From a virus, in the IMG/VR virus record IMGVR_UViG_3300023222_000800, positions 1-45,861 of that record: DNA of 45,861 nucleotides, one strand, 5' to 3'. The position numbers and the translations under genes are program-made. Positions within the stretch are counted from its first letter, which is position 1. Every line of letters begins with the position of its first letter. Of the stretch, positions 39,864 to 45,861 are shown piece after piece. The notes under the pieces were generated by a model. The model did no database searches. It saw nothing but the letters and a program-made list of their open reading frames with translations, and was not told the DNA's origin.

Positions 39864-40190
39864 ATGGCTCCACTCTGCGTCTGTTATCAATGTGGTGGCA
39901 AAATGGACTGTGACCCTGGTGGTATGTGTGAAGTGTGTGAGGAATATGTAGAAGCTCTTGCTGAACCCTCAAAGCCACACCATCAAACACTGAAACTAGA
40001 ACCAGGTGACCGTCAAATCCTGAACATTCTACAACGTTTACATAGAAGCATGTTACAAGAGACCCAGCCATATGTCAGTTATACCAAAGAGTGTAGGTGG
40101 AAGTTTAGTGAAGGGGTGTATGGGTGTGACCATGTTAGCATCAGGGAAGAGGATGTAATGGATAGCTATAAGAGGCAGATGGAGAAGTAA
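39864..40190 (+). CDS. Zinc-ribbon protein of 108 residues
   Basis: CVCYQCGG and MCEVCEEY form two Cys pairs in the first 30 residues, with a helical second half that has CRW and GCDH. GGAGG is 8 bases before the ATG at 39864, so the longer frame from 39849 is rejected. It is the last gene of the rightward sugar block. Confidence 0.6.
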   Translation: MAPLCVCYQCGGKMDCDPGGMCEVCEEYVEALAEPSKPHHQTLKLEPGDRQILNILQRLHRSMLQETQPYVSYTKECRWKFSEGVYGCDHVSIREEDVMDSYKRQMEK

Positions 40191-40195
40191 GGGGC

Positions 40196-40224
40196 CAAAA
40201 AGAAAGGGGAGCCTTAAGGCTCCC
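40196..40224 (-). terminator. Terminator for the leftward small genes
   Basis: GGGAGCC (40207-40213), TTAA and GGCTCCC (40218-40224) form a perfect 7-bp stem. Read leftward it is followed by TTTCTTTTT, so it ends the minus-strand genes; the plus side has no T run. Confidence 0.7.
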
Positions 40225-40239
40225 TCAGTATATTCTCAC

Positions 40240-40425
40240 TTATCTGTGTGTACTCCACCATACTTTTTCGGTGTACCGATTCTTTGCGTCTCTTGATTGT
40301 TCTATGGTTGGAGGTTGTCCGGTTTTAATCCCACCTATGCACAGTTGGCAGAAATCCATATGTGCATCTCTATGTGCTACCACTTTAACATCTCCACATC
40401 TTTGGCAATAGGTGCCGTACTTCAT
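40240..40425 (-). CDS. 61-residue zinc-ribbon protein
   Basis: CQRCGD and FCQLC are spaced for a zinc ribbon with a nearby His-rich stretch (AHRDAHMDF). The conserved TATATCAGG element lies 19 bases before the start and GGGAG just before the ATG. A terminator follows, so this is a compact single-gene unit. Confidence 0.65.
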   Translation of the reverse strand: MKYGTYCQRCGDVKVVAHRDAHMDFCQLCIGGIKTGQPPTIEQSRDAKNRYTEKVWWSTHR

Positions 40426-40444
40426 AATTTATATCTCCCTTAAA

Positions 40445-40462
40445 CCTGATATATCTAGTATA
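40445..40462 (-). promoter_or_regulatory. TATACTAnnTATATCAGG element, copy C
   Basis: On the minus strand TATACTAGATATATCAGG. It precedes the gene at 40425-40240 and matches the two rightward copies in 16 of 18 positions, the two variable bases being at the centre. Confidence 0.6.
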
Positions 40463-40500
40463 CCAACCCCCTCACTACTCAATAGGGTACTACCACCCAT

Positions 40501-40791
40501 CTACCTCAAACTCGGAAACTGCTTCCTCCTCTCTTTTAACCAATCATAACACAGCATACTCCCACTACTCCCAAATCCAAAATACCGCATCATAGCAAAG
40601 TTAATCCCCTGCATCTGTAACACTGGGGTTTTATGATCCAGGCTATTACACGACTCTGGATTATATACGGCATCCTCCATAAACGGAAGAGAGACATCTA
40701 CCACTGACTTTTTAGAACCATCATCGTATCCTTCATGTGGGCAGTTTCGGTATCCACACTCTGAGCAGAATTTATCTTGATTCGTTGACAT
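40501..40791 (-). CDS. Zinc-binding hypothetical protein
   Basis: FCSECGYRNCPHEG near residue 8 gives a C-x2-C-x4-C-x-H zinc site; the remaining 75 residues have no known motif. AGGAGG is 13 bases before the ATG, a long spacing. A TATAAT box (40842-40837, minus) lies upstream. It diverges from the head-gene promoter. Confidence 0.55.
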   Translation of the reverse strand: MSTNQDKFCSECGYRNCPHEGYDDGSKKSVVDVSLPFMEDAVYNPESCNSLDHKTPVLQMQGINFAMMRYFGFGSSGSMLCYDWLKERRKQFPSLR

Positions 40792-40860
40792 TTTCTTCTA
40801 GATACCTCCTTTTCAATCTACACTTACCCTACCCACATTATACACTATTTTCAATACCCC

Positions 40861-40890
40861 TTGACACACTTGTTACATATTTGTTATATT
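40861..40890 (+). promoter_or_regulatory. Promoter of the head protease operon
   Basis: TTGACA (40861-40866), 18 bases and TATATT (40885-40890) with TG-T before it, an extended -10. It is a strong candidate for the structural gene block from 40926. Confidence 0.7.
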
Positions 40891-40925
40891 TATCGGCTGG
40901 CTAATAAAAGGAGAGGTGTGTATAT

Positions 40926-41429
40926 ATGCCCATTGGCCTCTATCCAACATTCAACGCATGTGTTAAAGCCAACCAAGATAAACGCAATCCCGAAGCATTC
41001 TGTGCAGACTTGGAGCGAAAGATTAAACAGCAAATGGCAGAAGCAAACTATCAAATCTTAGATAACGCTCCTCTTAGATCATTTTTTGAAGCTTTAAGTG
41101 AACCTATTCCAGTACCATCTAGCCCACAGAATGATTTAATTCTAAGTAATAAGGTAGCAAGTATAGAAAATTTCCTTTTCCCGAATAGAAAAACAGCAGT
41201 TCCTCTACAACTTGGGGATCGCGTACAATCCGATCTACGAATGCCACCAGGGATGCAGGGATTTGGAGGATACATTATAGCGGAAGTATCACTTACTCAA
41301 GGCGTATTCGTGTTATGGGACAATGCACACATTACTTGGGATGGTATAGAAACACTGGAACCCCAGAGTCTTGGTGTAGCAGCTAGTGAAATGTCTAAAA
41401 TATTCTCTAACTTTTTGGACAAGATATAA
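40926..41429 (+). CDS. Hypothetical head-region protein with DCV..DPEAYCA-like motif
   Basis: Residues 8-33 (FNACVKANQDKRNPEAFCADLER) have a short Cys motif that recurs in phage proteins and also in the middle of the protease that follows (FAKCMSF.. and FCAWLNKEYTGEWP). The rest, with a small beta domain (LGDRVQSDLRMPPGMQGFGGYI), is unassigned. It ends as TAATGA on the protease start. Confidence 0.6.
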   Translation: MPIGLYPTFNACVKANQDKRNPEAFCADLERKIKQQMAEANYQILDNAPLRSFFEALSEPIPVPSSPQNDLILSNKVASIENFLFPNRKTAVPLQLGDRVQSDLRMPPGMQGFGGYIIAEVSLTQGVFVLWDNAHITWDGIETLEPQSLGVAASEMSKIFSNFLDKI

Positions 41430-43174
41430 TGACTTCACAAGCACCAGAAATGCATACTGTAAAAGGCATTGAAATCTTCGCTGCTGGTACTTGGACGGAT
41501 AGCCAAGGCCAAGAGCGTGAGTGGGGTGATGCAGATCTAGATAGAATCCTTAAGAACTTCAACACCGATTCCAAAGACACCCCACTACCTGTCAAAGTAG
41601 GCCATACGGATGATGAGTTCAACACTCGTGTAGCCGATGAACTAGGTATACCTAACTCTCTGGTAACTGGGGATGAAGGCTTAGGTGCCCCCAGACTAGG
41701 TCAAATCTCCAATGTACGCAAAGAAGGTAGCACCCTACTAGCTGACTTTGAAAACGTACCCAACATCATCACTGAGATGATTCAGGCGGGTCTCTACAAT
41801 GCTGTATCAGTAGAAATAGACATGCCGGATGAAGACGATCCCCATCTATCAGGAATAGCAATTCTGGGTGCGGAACTACCAGCAGTTGGTACTCTAGCCT
41901 CATTAGATACCGCCTCAATCTTCTCCAATGCCAAAAAGCCTTGGATTACCTTATCCTTCCAAGAAGATGAGCCAGTACAAATAGATCCCGAAGAACTTGC
42001 TGTTGAATTCCAAGATATCAGCACCAAGATGGAAGAGATCATAAAGGGCAAGAAGGGCGCACGTCTCTTGAGGGCTTTCTGGTCTGAGATTAGGCGTAAG
42101 ATGTCGGATGTTACAGGTAAGAAGTTTTCAGCATCCAACTGGGCTACCATCATCGAGGAACAGCGTAAAGATTCCAACATCAAACTGCCGCTTGAACTAG
42201 TTGCCCAACTATGCCCCGACTGTGCAGGTGAGATGGGTAAGCGTGGTATAACTGCCCTTAAGATCAAGAACTTTGATGATATACCCGACCAGCTTAAAAC
42301 TTCTCTTATGACATCAATAGGTGAACCAGATACCAACTTCTTTGCCAAATGTATGAGTTTCGACGTAGGCGTAAAGGGTGGAGAGAAGTTGGGCTTTTGT
42401 GCTTGGTTGAACAAGGAATATACGGGTGAATGGCCCAACTTAGATGATGGAGGTGAAGTACCCTCTGTACCAGAGCAAGAACCGAAGGATGAATCCAACA
42501 ACACACAAGATGATGAATTTAATATACAGGAGGAAACTATGGGAGAATTTGTACTAGCCCCTGAAGACCTGCCCCGTTTGTATGAGGCATTGGGACTTCC
42601 AGACACGGCTACCATTGAAGACGTTCTAGCGGCTATTGAAGCCATGCGTGGCGGAGAGATGCCTATGCCCCCAGGTGATGAACAGCCGCCTATGGGATTG
42701 CCTATGTCGGAAGAAGAAAAAACCCCGAACGCAGAGAATGTCCGTATTGCAGCCCTTGAAGCTGAACTGCAACAACTCAAGGGATTCAACAAGAATCTAG
42801 AACATGAAAAGCTGGTAATCACCTACGCCGAAAAGGCCCAGAACTGGATAACCATGTCTGGTACCCCTAAAGAGCGTGGTGAGGAACTTGCTGCCATCTA
42901 CGAGTCTGCTGGTGCTGCCACTGCTGATAAAGTAGCCAAGGGTTATCAGATGGCCCATCAAGCTGCTGAAGATGCTGGAGTCCTTAAGTCTCTTGGGGCA
43001 ATTCATCGAGAGGATGAAGCAAAACCCGATGACTTCCAAGACATGACCGACGAATATGCCAAGGAACACGGTGTGGAATTTGAGGTAGCCTTGACCGTCA
43101 TGGCTAACAAACATCCAGCAGCCTTCAAAGAATACTCCAAACGGGTCAAGATGGCTGTACAAGGAGGTAAGTAA
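41429..43174 (+). CDS. Mu gpI-like prohead protease with C-terminal scaffold
   Basis: Residues 1-170 match a Mu I-type protease: IEIFAAGTWTDSQGQEREW, LPVKVGHTDD, LGQISNV and the AVSVEID and LGAELPAV blocks, with H and S candidates for catalysis. Residues 195-350 are an added segment with Cys motifs (CPDCAGEMGKRG, FCAWL). From about 371 a linker and a coiled coil (IAALEAELQQLKGFNKNLEHEK) form the scaffold. The head assembles on the scaffold and the protease then matures it. An internal start for the scaffold alone is present. Confidence 0.85.
   Translation: MTSQAPEMHTVKGIEIFAAGTWTDSQGQEREWGDADLDRILKNFNTDSKDTPLPVKVGHTDDEFNTRVADELGIPNSLVTGDEGLGAPRLGQISNVRKEGSTLLADFENVPNIITEMIQAGLYNAVSVEIDMPDEDDPHLSGIAILGAELPAVGTLASLDTASIFSNAKKPWITLSFQEDEPVQIDPEELAVEFQDISTKMEEIIKGKKGARLLRAFWSEIRRKMSDVTGKKFSASNWATIIEEQRKDSNIKLPLELVAQLCPDCAGEMGKRGITALKIKNFDDIPDQLKTSLMTSIGEPDTNFFAKCMSFDVGVKGGEKLGFCAWLNKEYTGEWPNLDDGGEVPSVPEQEPKDESNNTQDDEFNIQEETMGEFVLAPEDLPRLYEALGLPDTATIEDVLAAIEAMRGGEMPMPPGDEQPPMGLPMSEEEKTPNAENVRIAALEAELQQLKGFNKNLEHEKLVITYAEKAQNWITMSGTPKERGEELAAIYESAGAATADKVAKGYQMAHQAAEDAGVLKSLGAIHREDEAKPDDFQDMTDEYAKEHGVEFEVALTVMANKHPAAFKEYSKRVKMAVQGGK
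42539..43174 (+). CDS. Nested head scaffold protein (internal start)
   Basis: AGGAGG at 42528-42533 lies 5 bases before an in-frame ATG, giving a 211-residue product from GEFVLAPEDLPRLYEALGL to the end of the protease gene. It contains the coiled coil and the C-terminal domain. In Mu and lambda the scaffold is likewise made as a shorter product from inside the protease gene, so this is probably the same arrangement. Confidence 0.7.
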   Translation: MGEFVLAPEDLPRLYEALGLPDTATIEDVLAAIEAMRGGEMPMPPGDEQPPMGLPMSEEEKTPNAENVRIAALEAELQQLKGFNKNLEHEKLVITYAEKAQNWITMSGTPKERGEELAAIYESAGAATADKVAKGYQMAHQAAEDAGVLKSLGAIHREDEAKPDDFQDMTDEYAKEHGVEFEVALTVMANKHPAAFKEYSKRVKMAVQGGK

Positions 43175-43575
43175 TGGCTAATTTCGTAGCAATCCCAGGA
43201 GCTATAGCTGACGGTAACATGAGTACACGCCAGTTCTCCGCTGTTATCCTGAGTGAAGGTACTGTTGATTTCGAGATGCATGGAACCACTGCCAACACTC
43301 AAAGACCTGTTGGGGTTCTTCAGAATGCCCCTGATACTTCAGGACATGCGGCTGAGGTATGCCACTCAGGTATCTGTAAATGGCAATTCGGTGGATCAAT
43401 AACCCAAGGGGATGAACTCGGTGTAGATGCTAATGGTCTAGCCGTATCCCTTGGCGCACCTGCTTCCACTGGTGGTCATGCTGGACGTTATGTGCTTGGA
43501 CAAGCCCTGCAAACTGGCACCTCAACTGGTGTCTATTTTGTGGTACTCCAACCCGCATATCTGTTCACGACTTAA
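43174..43575 (+). CDS. Capsid decoration/cement protein (DUF2190-like)
   Basis: A Gly/Ala/Thr-rich beta protein of 133 residues with RQFSAVILSEGTVDFEMHG.., PVGVLQNAP and GRYVLGQAL, the pattern of small trimeric head-decoration proteins encoded directly before the major capsid gene. It starts as TAATG on the protease stop. Confidence 0.75.
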   Translation: MANFVAIPGAIADGNMSTRQFSAVILSEGTVDFEMHGTTANTQRPVGVLQNAPDTSGHAAEVCHSGICKWQFGGSITQGDELGVDANGLAVSLGAPASTGGHAGRYVLGQALQTGTSTGVYFVVLQPAYLFTT

Positions 43576-43598
43576 TTCTAAGGGAGGTAAGAGAAAAA

Positions 43599-44567
43599 AT
43601 GCCAAATTATAAGCGTTATGCCTTTGCACAGCCCAATGTAACTGATGTAAATCCCGTTAACCCTGTTCTTACATCTCTTAGCATCGGGTTCAAAAACGAA
43701 TCTTTCATGTGGGAGAAAATGGCCCCTGTTCATGAGTCTGATTTGCGAAATGGTACCTATCCTGTTTATGACCGTGAATTCTGGTTCAGGCGTCAAGAAG
43801 GTGCCGAACGTGCTGCTGATGGTCCCTACCAACGTGTAGGGTATGGGGTTTCCACTCAGACTTTCATAACCGTAGAAATTGGTTATGAAAAGCTGTTGAG
43901 CGATGTAGTTAATGCATCCAACCAATTTGGTGATAACTTGGAAACTAAAGATGTCGCTTTCTTGACCAACCTCATAGAGCTTGAGATTGAGAAGCGGGTA
44001 TCTGAAACCCTTTTTATCACTGGTGTGTGGGGTACCTCTAATACTCTAACTGGGACTAGCCAATGGAGCGACTTCGCCAACAGTGACCCTATAGCTGACT
44101 CTGATACCGCCAAGCGTACTATCAAACGTAACACTGGCTCAGATGTCTCTAATGGATTCATCGGTCTGTTGGGATGGGAGAAACTCAAGGAGCATCCCCT
44201 CCTGCTGGACAAATATAAGCATACCCAAACCGGTATCTTGACTGAAGAATTGGTAGCTGCTGCTTTTGGTATTCCTGAGATTACCGTTGGTAATAGTGTG
44301 GAAAACACTGCTGACGAGAAACAGGTATATGTGGGTGCTGACATCTGGACTGACAACATGTTATTCCAAACTACCAACCCTGCTGGTCTTGATGTTGGAA
44401 ACTCTGCTTATACCATTATGTGGAATGAGCGTGGTAACATACCTTGGGCTGTAGAGTCCTACAGGGAAGAGCAAACTAGGGGCGATGTCAATAGGGTCTT
44501 CACCCACATGATTCCTACGGTAACCTCCGCACAGCATGGGTACCTGTTCCTAGACCTCGTAGCCTAA
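43599..44567 (+). CDS. Major capsid protein
   Basis: At 322 residues, in the canonical position after protease, scaffold and cement. It has the N-terminal arm region, a long central domain (YEKLLSDVVNASNQFGD, FLTNLIELEIEKRVSETLF) and the loop GFIGLLGWEKLKEHPLL, characteristic of HK97-fold Mu-like capsids. GGGAGG precedes the ATG. No domain can be dissected further by eye, but the context is firm. Confidence 0.85.
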   Translation: MPNYKRYAFAQPNVTDVNPVNPVLTSLSIGFKNESFMWEKMAPVHESDLRNGTYPVYDREFWFRRQEGAERAADGPYQRVGYGVSTQTFITVEIGYEKLLSDVVNASNQFGDNLETKDVAFLTNLIELEIEKRVSETLFITGVWGTSNTLTGTSQWSDFANSDPIADSDTAKRTIKRNTGSDVSNGFIGLLGWEKLKEHPLLLDKYKHTQTGILTEELVAAAFGIPEITVGNSVENTADEKQVYVGADIWTDNMLFQTTNPAGLDVGNSAYTIMWNERGNIPWAVESYREEQTRGDVNRVFTHMIPTVTSAQHGYLFLDLVA

Positions 44568-44612
44568 AGTGGCTCTTCATATACGTAAAAAGAAAAAGAG
44601 GAAGTAGATAAA

Positions 44613-44981
44613 ATGGAAGCCTATAGAGTTAGAAAGAACTTCCAGTGGGATGGTTGGATATATGCCCCAAGGCCAGAAAGTGGAGAATGTAAATGCGACT
44701 GTGGTGAGGAAAACCGCTGTACTGGCATGGTAGCAACTGGTTGTGTGTGTAGTGGATGTAGGTGCGATTGTGCTATTAAGACTCATCTATACGGTGGAGA
44801 TGTGTGGTTTGTAGATGAGAACAATCCTCGTAAAGAGATGATGCTAGCTCACAGATTTGCTACTTATGATTCCAGTCTCCCACCTACTGATTCTATGTTG
44901 GAACAAGATGAATATAAAAGGCTACTCACTATGCCTCCTACTATAGATGGTAGGCGCAAACGTGTTGTAGCAGCTAACTAA
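44613..44981 (+). CDS. Cys-rich head-region protein
   Basis: Residues 26-53 hold nine Cys (26, 28, 30, 36, 44, 46, 49, 51, 53), many as C-x-C, enough for one or two metal clusters. The flanks are ordinary (WDGWIYAP, then GGDVWFVDENNPRK). It comes right after the capsid gene, a place for head completion proteins; the Cys block seems an insertion. Confidence 0.6.
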   Translation: MEAYRVRKNFQWDGWIYAPRPESGECKCDCGEENRCTGMVATGCVCSGCRCDCAIKTHLYGGDVWFVDENNPRKEMMLAHRFATYDSSLPPTDSMLEQDEYKRLLTMPPTIDGRRKRVVAAN

Positions 44982-45003
44982 AAACAAAAGGAGGTGATGT
45001 GAG

Positions 45004-45522
45004 ATGGGAGTTATGGATCGTTTCCGGGGTAAAGTAGTTATTGAGAGTGGCATCTATGGTAATGCTGTATCTCAGACTCAGCTAGATGCACTGTCTTCAA
45101 GTCCCCTAGCTGCCCCAACTATTGTATCCGCTGGTGCTCTCTCTACTGCTGCCCTTGCACCTGTATTCGTATTTGATATTACCATGAATAGAAACCAGAC
45201 AGACGATACCGGTACTGAAGCATTGGCTAGGCGTGCGGTTATGCACTATCACTTTGAGGATACAGCAGGTGCTCTACTGGATGGTGCCACCTTTACCTTA
45301 GCAGCCGCTACTCATACTAGTGGATTAACCGCCTCTGGTTTAGTTGTACCGAATGATACGGTGTCTGCGTGGGGAACTGGTAGGTTATATTGTAGTAGCA
45401 CTGGCGGTGTTCAGCTTGGTGTAACTACTAGCTCAGGTGGTGGTACCACTGGTGTGTTGGTGTTGACTCTTCCTAATGGTGTTATTGCTACCAGCAGCCA
45501 AGTAGCCTTCTCTACTGCTTAG
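45004..45522 (+). CDS. Phage structural protein, beta-rich
   Basis: Ser/Thr/Gly/Ala-rich with no Cys cluster. PVFVFDITMNRNQTDDTGTEALARRAVMHYHF and repeated TLPNG/TSSG stretches suggest an Ig-like or decoration domain. A near-perfect AAAGGAGGTGATG lies before the ATG, fitting strong expression of a virion component. Function within the head or neck is not known. Confidence 0.65.
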   Translation: MGVMDRFRGKVVIESGIYGNAVSQTQLDALSSSPLAAPTIVSAGALSTAALAPVFVFDITMNRNQTDDTGTEALARRAVMHYHFEDTAGALLDGATFTLAAATHTSGLTASGLVVPNDTVSAWGTGRLYCSSTGGVQLGVTTSSGGGTTGVLVLTLPNGVIATSSQVAFSTA

Positions 45523-45537
45523 GGGCTATGTAGACTA

Positions 45538-45567
45538 TTGACCTACAACCAAGGATTTTGGTATATT
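45538..45567 (+). promoter_or_regulatory. Promoter before the last gene
   Basis: TTGACC (45538-45543), 18 bases and TATATT (45562-45567) with TG-G before it, an extended -10. It lies in the 81-base gap after the structural gene. Confidence 0.6.
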
Positions 45568-45603
45568 AGGGGGCTAACTAATTTTTGAAGGAGCATTTAA
45601 GAG

Positions 45604-45861
45604 ATGCCTGAGACGAAAAAGGAAGCCCCTACTGTTGTGTCTAGTGATAACCAAGTGCCAAACGATGCTATTACTATAACTGATGATGCTTCAGTAGTAG
45701 TGATAGCTCCATTCTCCCCTGTTACATCTACTACTCGTGGACGTACAATTGCCATAGTAGGATTTGCTGAAACCTCCCGTATGCAAGTCCTAGCAGAACC
45801 AGATACTACCGAAATATGGTCTCTGAATCGCTGTTACACCTTCCTTAAACGTTGGGATGTA
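45604..45861 (+). CDS. Rossmann-like phage protein, 3' end outside the window
   Basis: Only the first 86 residues are present. A disordered N-terminus is followed by RTIAIVGFAETSR and EIWSLNRCYTFLKRWDV, a short nucleotide-binding-like core that recurs in phage proteins of unknown function. GGAG is 12 bases before the ATG. The frame is open to the last base. Confidence 0.6.
   Translation, partial: MPETKKEAPTVVSSDNQVPNDAITITDDASVVVIAPFSPVTSTTRGRTIAIVGFAETSRMQVLAEPDTTEIWSLNRCYTFLKRWDV

Noticed and set aside
41794-42822. Long open frame (342 codons) on the minus strand opposite the protease gene
   Set aside because: It is antisense to a well supported protease, Ser-rich and without a ribosome site or recognisable motif; such frames arise from codon bias of the real gene.
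43883-44377. 164-codon minus-strand frame under the capsid gene
   Set aside because: It lies fully opposite the capsid gene, has no motif and no ribosome site; the frames at 20961-21455 and 26194-26649 were rejected for the same reason.
1-45861. tRNA, rRNA, insertion sequence, integrase or attachment site
   Set aside because: No cloverleaf, transposase, recombinase or att-like duplication was seen on either strand; the only mobile-type gene noticed is the HNH nuclease.

Overview
The window is a piece of a tailed double-stranded DNA bacteriophage genome (Caudoviricetes type) that has no integrase, tRNA or rRNA gene in view. The evidence is a head-packaging block (terminase small and large subunits, portal, Mu F-like protein, protease with nested scaffold, decoration protein, major capsid protein), a phage replication and recombination block, and tightly overlapping genes. 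The host cannot be named. Most genes have GGAGG-type ribosome sites, and several promoters match TTGACA/TATAAT closely, so the host uses ordinary Shine-Dalgarno initiation and a sigma-70-like factor. The DNA is moderately AT-rich by eye.

Layout. 1-3823 (+): small proteins, then a Gfo/Idh/MocA oxidoreductase, NeuA-like cytidylyltransferase, NeuB-like synthase and an HNH nuclease. 3899-6083 (-): a sugar SDR, a small protein and a NeuC-like epimerase, converging on the first block. Together these form a nonulosonic (sialic) acid module. 6084-6453 is a non-coding divergent control region with back-to-back promoters, a repeated 20-bp element and a 71-nt imperfect palindrome. 6454-8497 (+): very small zinc-ribbon and membrane proteins. 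8501-19441 (+): replication and recombination, with a DinG/XPD-like helicase, a metallophosphoesterase that seems to start at AUC, an SSB-like protein, a Cas4/RecB-like nuclease, a Sak4-like ATPase, an XPF-like nuclease, a UDG-exonuclease fusion and a family A polymerase domain. The last two are separated by an MT-A70 methyltransferase gene, so the polymerase is split. 19517-24690 (+): zinc-binding small proteins, terminase and dCMP deaminase. 24766-27949 (+): a 974-residue protein that reads as portal, ADP-ribosyltransferase and MuF-like C-terminus in one chain. 28094-29975: a moron-like cassette of two exported proteins with their own promoters and terminators. 30048-39611 (+): a second sugar module (two-gene transketolase, GmhA, HddA, RmlC-like epimerase, two SDRs, aldo/keto reductase, two methyltransferases, a glycosyltransferase). 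39621-40791: small proteins on both strands. 40926-45861 (+): Mu-like head genes; the last gene runs off the end.

How it fits together. The polymerase halves, helicase, SSB-like, Cas4-like, Sak4-like and XPF-like proteins would replicate and recombine the genome; terminase and the Mu-like head proteins package it. The two sugar modules could make activated nonulosonic acid and a heptose or deoxyheptose for glycosylating the phage particle or remodelling the host surface, which is inference. About eighteen tiny Cys-rich, mostly CxxC proteins are wedged between the larger genes, often with ATGA or TAATG overlaps. By eye, many larger genes are C-rich in the first half and G-rich in the second half of the coding strand, on both strands. 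That gradient restarts inside the split polymerase and again inside the portal fusion, which bears on how those arrangements arose.
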